This document shows, one piece after another, positions 1 to 7,210 of a DNA stretch of 28,105 bases. The stretch is from NCBI GenBank assembly GCA_937877625.1, contig CALFJG010000068.1:1-28105 (forward strand), in the 5' to 3' direction. Numbering within the stretch: position 1 is the first letter of the stretch; each line of letters opens with the position of its first letter. The position numbers were made by a program, and so were the translations under genes. Under the pieces are notes generated by a model. The model was given only the letters and a program-made list of their open reading frames with translations, had not been told where the DNA came from and made no database searches. The DNA is from an uncultured Prevotellaceae bacterium. GTDB taxonomy: Bacteria; Bacteroidota; Bacteroidia; Bacteroidales; Bacteroidaceae.

Positions 1-150
1 AGAGGAGTGGGAGACATCAAGTTCTTTATGTACAGGCTGGCTACACTTTATTCTTAATTGGCTCAGGCTTTATCAACTGGGGAAATCCGCTGAGCCACTT
101 TAATATCCTGGAACTGTGTAACTTAGCGTGTAACTTTCTCGTTTTGAGAG
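1..150. other. left edge, no gene recognised
   Basis: No start codon with a recognisable product is present on either strand. A plus-strand frame is open from position 3 to 172, and its translation matches nothing I know. The stretch holds two close copies of a GTGTAACTT-like word around 115-136. It could be the edge of a gene outside the window or decayed DNA next to a tRNA gene. Confidence 0.3.
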
Positions 151-185
151 AAAAAGAAATACGGAAACTTTAAGCTTCCGTATTT
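151..185 (-). terminator. intrinsic terminator of tRNA-Asp
   Basis: A perfect 10-bp stem (AAATACGGAA at 157-166 with TTCCGTATTT at 176-185) encloses a 9-nt loop. Read on the minus strand it lies just past the tRNA 3' end and is followed by a T-rich run, TTTCTTTTTC. This is the form of a Rho-independent terminator. Confidence 0.75.
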
Positions 186-193
186 ACTCTCTG

Positions 194-268
194 CGGTGCG
201 TACGGGGCTCGAACCCGTGACCTCATGCGTGACAGGCATGCATTCTAACCAGGCTGAACTAACGCACC
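194..268 (-). tRNA. tRNA-Asp (anticodon GUC)
   Basis: On the minus strand the sequence folds as a complete cloverleaf. The 7-bp acceptor stem GGTGCGT (262-268) pairs with ACGCACC (195-201), and the discriminator base is G, as expected for tRNA-Asp. The anticodon loop reads CTGTCAC, giving anticodon GUC, and the T arm contains GGTTCGAGCC. No 3' CCA is encoded. The gene has its own upstream promoter and downstream terminator, so it is probably a single-gene transcription unit. Confidence 0.95.
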
Positions 269-285
269 TTTCCTGATTTCACGTG

Positions 286-316
286 CAAAAGTAAGGTAGA
301 AATTTATACTGGCAAA
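286..316 (-). promoter_or_regulatory. Bacteroidetes-type promoter of tRNA-Asp
   Basis: On the minus strand a -33 box TTTG (313-316) is followed by exactly 19 nt and a -7 box TACTTTTG (286-293). This matches the TTTG-N19-TAnnTTTG consensus of the primary sigma factor of Bacteroidetes. The boxes sit about 18 nt upstream of the tRNA 5' end. Confidence 0.8.
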
Positions 317-684
317 GAAATCTTTTCTTTTTTTTTCGTTAGGAGTTGATTTTTCCTTTTTATGTATGTGAGTTATGCTGCAGAAGTGGCACTAATTTGA
401 TTAAACATTAAGCTATCTCAGGCTTTGTTTTCTGGTGTTGTTCGTCAACTCTCGTGGCTAACGGGGAGGGAAATCGGTGATTGCAAGCCTATATAGACGT
501 TGACGGCTGATATATGGACATCATAGGAGGGCTGATCGGGTATTTGAATTTAGGTTGAATGAGCAATGCTTCTGCCCTTTCAAGGCGCAATGTAGTGTTT
601 GCTGTCTTCCTTAGGGCGTTGGTCAGGGCTGAATGCGCGTCGCTCTTAGTGGGTTTTTACACTACTTCTGAAACATAAATAAAA
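317..684. other. intergenic stretch without recognised gene
   Basis: No reading frame here gives a plausible protein, and I see no tRNA, rRNA or known small RNA fold. It contains a T-rich tract at about 318-340. The repeat mosaic starting at 685 follows it. A small RNA cannot be excluded by eye. Confidence 0.4.
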
Positions 685-748
685 AACAAAGTCCGACCGT
701 GTTTACGCTCATTCCAAGCGTGCTGATAACAAAGTCCGAGCGTGTTTA
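685..748. repeat. direct repeat pair carrying GTCCGA
   Basis: Two 21-bp copies at 685-705 and 728-748 differ at one base. Their shared core is AACAAAGTCCGA and then CGTGTTTA. The GTCCGA word recurs at 755-760 and 861-866, and inverted near 839-844, so the whole block to about 866 is built from related short words. Confidence 0.75.
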
Positions 749-760
749 AACTTAGTCCGA

Positions 761-818
761 TTGATTTTAAAATCAAGCCGATTGATTTTAAAATCAAAGG
801 CTTTGATTTTAAAATCAA
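761..818. repeat. three 16-bp palindromes at 21-bp spacing
   Basis: The perfect palindrome TTGATTTTAAAATCAA occurs at 761-776, 782-797 and 803-818, so each start is exactly 21 bp after the previous one, about two helical turns. The 5-bp spacers differ. Read on the minus strand the block gives a repeated DFKI heptad, but this is more likely a by-product of the 21-bp period than a gene. A protein-binding array or a clustered repeat family are both possible. Confidence 0.85.
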
Positions 819-874
819 AAGGACTATGTTTTGAACCCGTCGGACGATGCTTAAAATCTGTCCGATAATTTTTT

Positions 875-990
875 ATGCCCTTACGGGCATTGCACGCGAG
901 CCGCGTACGCTCCGGCAGGTAGCTTGCTTGCATCTATTAGCACGCGAGCCGCGTGCACTCCGGCACGCGGCTCGCTGCCCTTACGGGGCT
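875..990. repeat. GC-rich repeat and hairpin block
   Basis: Two 26-bp direct copies (892-917 and 940-965) differ at two bases; both start GCACGCGAGCCGCGT and end CTCCGGCA. The second copy begins a perfect 13-bp hairpin (944-956 with 963-975, 6-nt loop). The word TGCCCTTACGGG appears at 876-887 and 976-987, and the first copy lies in the palindrome ATGCCCTTACGGGCAT (875-890). The block lies just past the stop of the MFS gene and may help end that transcript, but no T run follows the strong stem. It resembles REP-like palindromic units. Confidence 0.75.
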
Positions 991-1014
991 GTTTTACGGT
1001 TTCCGGATTTTGGA

Positions 1015-2637
1015 CTATTTGATATTAGGCTCTTCAAGTCCGAGACCTTTCTTCTTATCTACTACTTTGAGGACAAGTCCGAGCAGGAGGGCTGCCACGC
1101 CGAGTGAGGCGAGCATAACGAGCGGCCAGGTGTAGTCGTACTGTGTAGCATCGGTGACCCCGGGGTTGGTATTGTCAAGCACTTTGCCAATAAGCAGGGG
1201 GAAGAGCCACAGGCCGATATTTTGTATCCAAAAGATAAGTGCGTAGGCGGAGCCGATGATTTTGTCATCAACAAGTTTCGGCACGCTGGGCCAGAGGCTT
1301 GCTGGCACGAGGCTGAACGAAGCACCGAGTACCAAGATGGTGACGTAGGCTATTGTCACACCTCCCACGGCAGAGCCTTTGAACATAGGCAATACGAACG
1401 CGAACGTGAGGTGGCAAGCGATGAGCAAGAGAGAGCCGAGTACGAGCATCGTGGCAGCCTTTCCTTTGTGGTCCACATAAGAGCCTAAAATAGGTGTTAT
1501 ACCTACGGCGAGCAAGGGGAATACGGCAAATATCGTCTCGGCACTCTGCCGCATATAGCCCATATAGCAGAACACCACAAGCGACACAACTGCTACGCAG
1601 AGCAGGCCGTACTTCATACTGTTTTTCTTCATAAAGTTGCTGGCAAAGGCAGAGGCGGCCACAACGAGCATAATGCAATACTGGATTATAGTGACACTTG
1701 TGCCAGCCCAGAAACTACCTTCCTCGGGTGCGCTGAACGTGAGGTTACACTGCAACATATTTACAGCATACTTCTGGAACGGGAAGATTGCACTGTAGTA
1801 GAGTACACAGAGCAAAGCGACGAGCCAGAAGCCACTGCTTGTAAGTATTTGTCGGAGGTCTTTGATACGGAAGGGGTCGTCTTTCTCTTCTGCCTCACCT
1901 GTTTGTGCATCGAGTTTTTTGTCCATAAAGAAATATACGACGAGCATTATCAGAGCAATCATCAGCAGCACCACGCCGAAGGCGACGGAGCGGCTCACGC
2001 TGATGTTACCGCCGAGTTTGGCAAAGAACGGAGAGAAGATCATACAGGTAGCCACGCCGAGTCGTGCCAGTGCCATCTCGCTCCCCATGGCCAGTGCCGT
2101 TTCGCGTCCTTTGAACCACTTGACGATGCCTCGCGACACGGTGATACCGGCCATTTCACACCCACAGCCGAATATCATAAAACCTATGGCTGCGACCTTA
2201 GCCGAGGCCGGCATACCGTTATAGAAAGGCGACACACCGAGCTCGTCAAACACAGGGATATAGTTAAGATTTTCGGTGAACCACTGCTCGAGGCTGCTGC
2301 CCACGAATATGTCGTCGACGGCGTACCACTTGATAAGTGCACCGACAAGCATCACTGCTCCGCTCAACAGGGCGGTGAAGCGCACCCCCATTTTGTCGAG
2401 TATGATGCCGGCGAAGATAAGGAAGAAGACAAAGACGTTGAGGAATGTTTCCGAGCCTTGCATAGTGCCAAAGGCTGTGCTGTCCCATCCGCGCTCGGAG
2501 AGCATAAGGTCTTTTATGGGCGAGAGAATGTCCATAAAGATGTAGGCACAAAACATAGCGAGTGCCAACAGCAAGAGTGCCGTCCAACGCATAGCAGCGT
2601 TGTCGCGCAGGGTAGTTTGAAGTGGAGTGTTGTTCAT
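1015..2637 (-). CDS. MFS transporter, MFSD1-like
   Basis: This 540-residue protein is very hydrophobic and has the alternating segments of a 12-helix major facilitator permease of the inner membrane. The loop after the second helix carries DKMGVR (residues 81-86), the usual MFS motif A position. The stretch FGCGCEMAG then WFKGRETALAMG (about 156-185) resembles eukaryotic MFSD1 and its bacterial relatives. MFSD1 is described as a dipeptide carrier, so peptide transport is a reasonable guess, not a demonstrated role. Two longer soluble segments lie near residues 105-145 and 240-265. The start has no Shine-Dalgarno but an A-rich leader. It is the last gene of a four-gene minus-strand run, 36 nt after the AlkD-like gene and downstream of a secreted dipeptidyl peptidase, which supports a peptide substrate. 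Confidence 0.85.
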   Translation of the reverse strand: MNNTPLQTTLRDNAAMRWTALLLLALAMFCAYIFMDILSPIKDLMLSERGWDSTAFGTMQGSETFLNVFVFFLIFAGIILDKMGVRFTALLSGAVMLVGALIKWYAVDDIFVGSSLEQWFTENLNYIPVFDELGVSPFYNGMPASAKVAAIGFMIFGCGCEMAGITVSRGIVKWFKGRETALAMGSEMALARLGVATCMIFSPFFAKLGGNISVSRSVAFGVVLLMIALIMLVVYFFMDKKLDAQTGEAEEKDDPFRIKDLRQILTSSGFWLVALLCVLYYSAIFPFQKYAVNMLQCNLTFSAPEEGSFWAGTSVTIIQYCIMLVVAASAFASNFMKKNSMKYGLLCVAVVSLVVFCYMGYMRQSAETIFAVFPLLAVGITPILGSYVDHKGKAATMLVLGSLLLIACHLTFAFVLPMFKGSAVGGVTIAYVTILVLGASFSLVPASLWPSVPKLVDDKIIGSAYALIFWIQNIGLWLFPLLIGKVLDNTNPGVTDATQYDYTWPLVMLASLGVAALLLGLVLKVVDKKKGLGLEEPNIK

Positions 2638-2673
2638 TGTATTGTTTGTTAATTGTTTTTGCTGTATTGTCGG

Positions 2674-3285
2674 TTATAATCCGTGTCTTTTCAAGAGCGT
2701 TTCTACCAATCGTTCTTGTCGCAGTCCTTTCTCAGCGAGGCAGAGCAAGGCGTTGTATGCTGCTTTGCGGCATAGCGTGTTAGTGGCTTGCAGTGCGGCC
2801 TCGGCTTGGTCGAGGAGTTCTGCCTCGTCGCGTGGTGCGAGCGTTCCGCCGCGGCGCATAAGTTGTGCTACGAGGAGGAAACCACCGAGTTGTAGCATCT
2901 CGCGCTCGTCGGCCATCCATTGAAAGGCTTTATCGGAGGCAAAAGGTGTTCGGCAGAAGAGGTAGCGCACCAGGCACGACACCTCCTCTTGTGTATGGGC
3001 TTGTTCCAACCAGATGTCAGCCACCTCGGGCAACAAGCGTTCGGGCGGTGCAAGCATAGGGGTGAGCAGCCGACATTCGCGCGTCTCGGTTTTCCAGAGG
3101 CTTTGCGCCAGATCGTAGCGCGCTTGTGGCTCTACTACTTCTTTCTTCAATTCCTCGGCATACAACGCTAAGCGTGGCAACTCTACTCCATATATAATAC
3201 GGTAGCGCATGCCACGCTCGCGTAGTTGGTTGGCAAGCACGCCGTTCATCAAGGCGTGTAGGTCGTGTTTTATGGTAGAGAGCAT
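2674..3285 (-). CDS. DNA alkylation repair (AlkD-like) protein
   Basis: The 203-residue product is almost all helical, with no signal peptide or membrane segment, so it is cytoplasmic. The segment LAQSLWKTETRECRLLTPML (about 59-78), followed by a tryptophan-containing helix and a LVRYLF helix, resembles the HEAT-like repeats of the AlkD family of DNA glycosylases, where the LW...REARxLA signature is typical. AlkD enzymes remove alkylated bases without flipping them. I cannot confirm the residues that contact the lesion, and many Bacteroidales members of this superfamily are untested, so glycosylase activity is only inferred. It lies between the dipeptidyl peptidase gene (55-nt gap) and the transporter gene (36-nt gap), probably in the same transcript. 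Its neighbours suggest no shared pathway. Confidence 0.7.
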   Translation of the reverse strand: MLSTIKHDLHALMNGVLANQLRERGMRYRIIYGVELPRLALYAEELKKEVVEPQARYDLAQSLWKTETRECRLLTPMLAPPERLLPEVADIWLEQAHTQEEVSCLVRYLFCRTPFASDKAFQWMADEREMLQLGGFLLVAQLMRRGGTLAPRDEAELLDQAEAALQATNTLCRKAAYNALLCLAEKGLRQERLVETLLKRHGL

Positions 3286-3340
3286 AAACTATGTCGGTGG
3301 AGGAGAAGATGTAGAGGTGTGCTACGCGGAAAACCGTTGT

Positions 3341-5398
3341 TTACTCGTTCACGTCGGGCAGGTCGTTGTAGTCGCGGCTATAACGTAGCATTTGCTCGTC
3401 GTATGGCTCGTTGTAGGAGATTCGCACATCGGCGATTTGTCCTTCGTTGTTGTATTCTGGGATATACACTGGGTTGATAAAGCCTTTATATGGAGCGAGG
3501 TTGAGGCGTGCGTAGCGTTCTAACATCTGGTTGTGGAGTGAGGCATCAACCTTTACGCCGTAGTTTTCTACCAGGGCACGCGCCGCGACGAAGTCGCCTT
3601 CGCTCTTGATGCGTTGCACCTCGGCGAGCAAGCGTCCGAAGAGTGTTCGCAAGGCTTTATAGTCGTTGATACGCACGAATGTCTTTCCGTTGCGCTCCAC
3701 GAGTTCTACTACGCGGTCGGCTCGTCCTTGCTCCAGTACCCAGTGAGCGATAAACGAGCGGTTGCGCATATGTGCCTCTTCAATGTTGTTGCCGGGTTTG
3801 ATGCGCACGAGTTGTGTCATCAAGCCGTTCATCATATAAGTATAATAGTGTGCTTTATAGGCTTCGGCGTTGGGTACGAGTCCGAGTTCCACCATTTTAT
3901 CGTCGGCCATATAGTACAGTCCGAAGAGGTCGGCACGTCCCTCCTCTATGGTGCTTCCATAGACACCGAGAGTGTCGGGGTCGGTGTCGGGTAGGAGTTG
4001 TCCGCTGCCGTGTCCGAGACACTCGTGGAGGTCGGTGTGTAGGTCATCGGTGACATCGCCATATTGGTTTATTAGCGTACGTGTAGGTTCGTCTATGACA
4101 AACTCGGTGTCGAACCCGCTGCCTCGTGAGGCGTGGCTATAGGCACTGGTGAGGTTGGCTATGGTAACGCTCTTCGAGCCATACTCTCGGCGCACCCAGT
4201 CGCTATTGGGCAGGTTAATGCCTATGGCTGTGCTGGGATAGAGGTCGCCGGCGAGGATTGCAGCAGTTATCACTTTGGCACTCACGCCGCGCACCTGGGG
4301 TTTCTTAAAACGCTGGTCAACGGGGCTATGGTCTTCAAACCACTGTGCATTGGCAGATAGTGTCTCGGTGCGGCGCGTGGCTTCGAGGTCTTTGAAGTTG
4401 ACGATACTCTCCCACGAGGCTTTCAGCCCGAGCGGGTCGCCGTAAGTTTCGGTAAATCCGTTGACAAAGTCTATCAAGCCGTCGGTCTCTTGAAGCCAGA
4501 GGATGCTGTATTCGTCAAAAATGCGGAGGTCGCCCGTGCGGTAGTATTCTATGAGTTTGTCGATAACGGCCTGTTGCTGTATGTTATCGGCAAAGGGGCG
4601 CGCCTTCAGCAAGTTTTCTATGATACGGCTGATGGCTTGTCCGTAGAGTCCGTGTTCGCGCCACACCTCTTCGCGCAGCCCGTCGCATCCACGCACGAGG
4701 CGGCTGTTGAGGCCTGTCATCACGGGGTGTGGGTCGGCGGGTGCTTTGCGCTGTGTGTAGAACTCTTCGGCCTCGGCCTGTGTGATGTCGGGGGCATAGT
4801 AGTTCTCTGCACTGGTAAGTAGTAGGTCGTCGCCGTCGCGCTGGTTCACACGCATAGGCATCACCTTGTTGTCAAACAATATAGGGAGTACATCTTCAAG
4901 AAAGGCTCGGCATGCACCGTTGCTGTTTTGTTTGTCGGGTGCGACGAGTCGGCTGAGTCCTTTTTCGTCCCACACGCTCTGCAACGCCGTGGCGAACCAT
5001 GTAGGGGTGAATTGCGGCTCAAACTTCTCTGAGCCGTAATGGTGGTGCAGGCCGCTGGAGAACCAGAAACGCTTCAGATACTCGGCAAAGGCCTGAAAGT
5101 CGCGGCTGTTGCGGTCGCCCTTGTAGGCTGTATAGATGGCCTCGAACGCACGTCGCAGACGCAGGTTATAGCGTCCGTTTTGGTCGAACAGGATGTCGCG
5201 TCCGTGCAGGGCGGCCTCGCTGAGGTAGTAGATATATGTTTTCTGGCGCACGGTGAGTTTGTCGAAGCCTGCCACTTGGTAGCGCAGCATTTGTATGTCG
5301 GCAAACGTTTCGTCGGTATAGTTAAAGTCGGGTGTCGTCTGTGCAGTGGCAGCAAAGGCCGTTGTGCAAAGGGTCATAAGCAATAGTAGTCGTTTCAT
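3341..5398 (-). CDS. dipeptidyl peptidase III (M49), secreted
   Basis: This zinc peptidase of 685 residues removes dipeptides from the N-termini of oligopeptides. The zinc motif of family M49 is present as HECLGH (residues 458-463), the variant with Cys found in Bacteroidetes, and the third ligand motif follows as EEGRAD (485-490). The length fits the Bacteroidetes branch (about 675 residues). The N-terminus is a clear signal peptide, MKRLLLLMTLCTTAFAATAQ, with probable cleavage after ATA and no lipobox, so the enzyme is likely periplasmic. Human DPP III is cytosolic, so the export signal matters for function. It starts 24 nt after the metY stop, so the two are probably co-transcribed. With the MFSD1-like transporter in the same run it could feed dipeptide uptake. 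Confidence 0.93.
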   Translation of the reverse strand: MKRLLLLMTLCTTAFAATAQTTPDFNYTDETFADIQMLRYQVAGFDKLTVRQKTYIYYLSEAALHGRDILFDQNGRYNLRLRRAFEAIYTAYKGDRNSRDFQAFAEYLKRFWFSSGLHHHYGSEKFEPQFTPTWFATALQSVWDEKGLSRLVAPDKQNSNGACRAFLEDVLPILFDNKVMPMRVNQRDGDDLLLTSAENYYAPDITQAEAEEFYTQRKAPADPHPVMTGLNSRLVRGCDGLREEVWREHGLYGQAISRIIENLLKARPFADNIQQQAVIDKLIEYYRTGDLRIFDEYSILWLQETDGLIDFVNGFTETYGDPLGLKASWESIVNFKDLEATRRTETLSANAQWFEDHSPVDQRFKKPQVRGVSAKVITAAILAGDLYPSTAIGINLPNSDWVRREYGSKSVTIANLTSAYSHASRGSGFDTEFVIDEPTRTLINQYGDVTDDLHTDLHECLGHGSGQLLPDTDPDTLGVYGSTIEEGRADLFGLYYMADDKMVELGLVPNAEAYKAHYYTYMMNGLMTQLVRIKPGNNIEEAHMRNRSFIAHWVLEQGRADRVVELVERNGKTFVRINDYKALRTLFGRLLAEVQRIKSEGDFVAARALVENYGVKVDASLHNQMLERYARLNLAPYKGFINPVYIPEYNNEGQIADVRISYNEPYDEQMLRYSRDYNDLPDVNE

Positions 5399-5422
5399 TG
5401 TAGTATGGGTAGTATGTGGTCT

Positions 5423-6697
5423 CTACGCACGCTCCATAGCTTGCTGCAGGTCGGCAATGATATCATCGGCACTCTCTATGCCGATGCTCAGACGGATGAG
5501 GTCGGGTCGCACGCCGGCCTCAAGAAGTTGTTCGTCGGAGAGTTGGCGATGGGTGTGGCTGGCGGGGTGGAGCACACAGGTGCGGGCATCGGCCACGTGT
5601 GTGACGATACAGATAAACTCCAGCGCGTCCATAAAGCGTATGGCATCCTCACGTGCACCTTTCAGCCCGAAGGCTATCACGCCGCATCCTCCCTTGGGCA
5701 GGTACTTCTGTGCCAGAGGGTAATTCTTATCGGAGGGCAAGCCGGCAAAGTTCACCCAGGCCACTTTCGGATTTTTCTCAAGCCACTCTGCCACCCGCTG
5801 TGCATTCTCGCAATGGCGTGCCATACGCAGGTGAAGCGTCTCAAGCCCCAGATTAAGCAGGAAGCAATTCATTGGCGAGGGTATAGCCCCGATGTCGCGC
5901 ATAAGTTGGGCGGTGAGTTTGGTGATATACGCCATCTTACCGAACTTCTTGGTATATGTCAGTCCGTGGTAACTTTCATCGGGGGTGGTGAGGCCGGGGA
6001 ACTTATCGGCGTAAGCGTCCCACGGAAAGTTCCCGCTGTCCACCACAGCACCGCCCACCTGTGTGGCGTGTCCGTCCATATACTTTGTGGTGCTGTGAGT
6101 GACGATGTCGGCTCCCCACTCGAACGGTCGGCAATTCACGGGTGTGGCAAAGGTGTTGTCCACCACGAGCGGCACGCCGTGCTGATGTGCTATGCGTGCG
6201 AAGCGTTCTATATCGAGTACCTGACCGCCGGGGTTGGAAATCGTTTCGCCGAAGAGACACTTTGTCTCGGGGCGGAAGGCAGCGTCGATTTGTTCATCGG
6301 TGGCATCGGGGCTGACAAACGTGCAGGCGATGCCCATCTTGGCCAGCGTAGTGCCAAAGAGGTTGAACGTTCCGCCGTAAATGGTGCTTGAAGAAACGAT
6401 GTGGTCGCCTGCCTGACAGATGTTGAGTATGGCAAAAAAAGAGGCGGCCTGTCCGCTACTGGTGAGTACACAGCCCACACCGCCTTCTAACTCGGCGATT
6501 TTTGCCGCCACGGCATCGTTGGTAGGGTTTTGCAGACGTGTATAAAAATAGCCGCTGTCTTCGAGGTCGAAGAGGCGTGCCATTTGTTCGCTCGTGTCGT
6601 ACTTAAATGTAGTGCTCTGATAGATGGGCAGCACACGCGGCTCGCCCTTAGTGGGTCTCCAGCCGCCTTGTACACAGATAGTGTCAACGTTCTTCAT
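5423..6697 (-). CDS. metY: O-acetylhomoserine sulfhydrylase (MetY-type)
   Basis: The 424-residue protein belongs to the Cys/Met-metabolism PLP enzyme family and matches the O-acetylhomoserine (thiol)-lyase branch, which makes homocysteine from O-acetylhomoserine and sulfide. Visible features are the N-terminal QGGWRPTKGEPRVLPIYQST stretch, YTRLQNPTNDA (52-62), SSGQAA (80-85) and the PLP lysine K205 in HSTTKYMDGH. The length of about 425 fits MetY better than cystathionine gamma-synthase (about 385). It is cytoplasmic. It is the first gene of the minus-strand run 6697 to 1015, with a good promoter about 50 nt upstream. The leader is too short for a SAM riboswitch, so any methionine control must work another way. 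Confidence 0.92.
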   Translation of the reverse strand: MKNVDTICVQGGWRPTKGEPRVLPIYQSTTFKYDTSEQMARLFDLEDSGYFYTRLQNPTNDAVAAKIAELEGGVGCVLTSSGQAASFFAILNICQAGDHIVSSSTIYGGTFNLFGTTLAKMGIACTFVSPDATDEQIDAAFRPETKCLFGETISNPGGQVLDIERFARIAHQHGVPLVVDNTFATPVNCRPFEWGADIVTHSTTKYMDGHATQVGGAVVDSGNFPWDAYADKFPGLTTPDESYHGLTYTKKFGKMAYITKLTAQLMRDIGAIPSPMNCFLLNLGLETLHLRMARHCENAQRVAEWLEKNPKVAWVNFAGLPSDKNYPLAQKYLPKGGCGVIAFGLKGAREDAIRFMDALEFICIVTHVADARTCVLHPASHTHRQLSDEQLLEAGVRPDLIRLSIGIESADDIIADLQQAMERA

Positions 6698-6744
6698 TGT
6701 GCGTTAAAAAAAAAGGAGATAAGTCGTTCAAGGTTTTTAGCGCA

Positions 6745-6773
6745 CAAAAGTACTTTTTTCTGCCCTATCACAA
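6745..6773 (-). promoter_or_regulatory. promoter of the metY operon
   Basis: On the minus strand the -7 box TACTTTTG (6745-6752) is preceded by 18 nt and TTG (6771-6773), close to TTTG-N19-TAnnTTTG. The start of transcription would fall near 6738, giving a leader of about 40 nt. Confidence 0.7.
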
Positions 6774-6846
6774 TACGCTGAGGAGGCTATTTCGCGCATT
6801 TTTGGTGTGCGGCGCGGGGATTATGCTTTCAGGAGAAAACGAAAAC

Positions 6847-6946
6847 ATAGGTGGGTTCAATTAATTTCCACGGTTAAGTTTGACATAGACGGGGCTTTAA
6901 CCCTTTGTCGTCTTTATGGCAAAGCGAATTAATAGAACCCACCTAT
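6847..6946. repeat. palindromic element, copy 1
   Basis: A 20-bp inverted repeat (6847-6866 and 6927-6946, one mismatch) beginning ATAGGTGGGTTC encloses 60 bp. The right arm plus adjoining bases (6918-6943, read on the minus strand) matches 24031-24056 at 23 of 26 positions, so the element is dispersed. It carries no coding sequence and lies between a terminator and the metY promoter. A MITE-like or REP-like unit is the best description; no target-site duplication is evident. Confidence 0.75.
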
Positions 6947-6989
6947 AAAAAGTGGCAGCCCTGAAACATAGGTTTGCGTCAGGGCTGCC
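6946..6989 (-). terminator. intrinsic terminator after the small acidic protein gene
   Basis: The 11-bp stem GGCAGCCCTGA (6954-6964) pairs with TCAGGGCTGCC (6979-6989). On the minus strand it is followed by ACTTTTTATA. It lies about 30 nt past the stop of the 51-residue protein, so it ends the 9922 to 7018 unit. Confidence 0.8.
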
Positions 6990-7017
6990 GGGTTTTAATT
7001 ATGGCTTACGGAATGGC

Positions 7018-7173
7018 CTACTGCTGTTCCTCGTCAAGCCAAAGTTGTTGGCGGGTGAGTTGGACACCGCTGCCTTCTTCGCTGTAGGAACTACCGGGAG
7101 AGGTCGCAGCAATAGCAATCTGCTGGCCGAGCATCTCGGTGGTTACGATTGCGGGTTTCTTATATTGCTTCAT
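7018..7173 (-). CDS. small acidic protein, MKQYKKP type
   Basis: The reading frame from the ATG at 7173 encodes 51 residues: a short basic start (MKQYKKPAIVTTEMLGQQ), a hydrophobic-to-small stretch (IAIAATSPGSS) and an acidic end (LWLDEEQQ). An upstream ATG at 7203 would add ten residues, but the M-K-x-Y-x-x-P start is the pattern I know from many short, uncharacterised Bacteroidales proteins, so I prefer 7173. There is no clear signal peptide, membrane helix or known domain. It follows the 903-residue secreted protein by 37 nt with no promoter between them and precedes a terminator, so it is probably co-expressed. A role as a peptide precursor or a surface-protein partner is speculation. Confidence 0.6.
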   Translation of the reverse strand: MKQYKKPAIVTTEMLGQQIAIAATSPGSSYSEEGSGVQLTRQQLWLDEEQQ

Positions 7174-7210
7174 GGTTTGAGAGATATTTATCACATTAAA
7201 CAATACGATG

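Noticed and set aside
1..193. Integrase remnant or attachment site beside tRNA-Asp
   Set aside because: No integrase motifs are readable, and no duplicated tRNA 3' end is present in the window.
761..818. CRISPR array
   Set aside because: Spacers of 5 bp and 16-bp palindromes do not fit CRISPR, and no cas genes are in the window. The 21-bp tandem repeats have no spacers at all.
709..933. A 74-codon minus-strand frame with repeated DFKI heptads
   Set aside because: The heptad follows from the 21-bp palindrome period, the sequence has no homologue I know, and no promoter fits it.
6698..6744. SAM riboswitch before metY
   Set aside because: The predicted leader is about 40 nt, too short, and no SAM riboswitch fold is visible.
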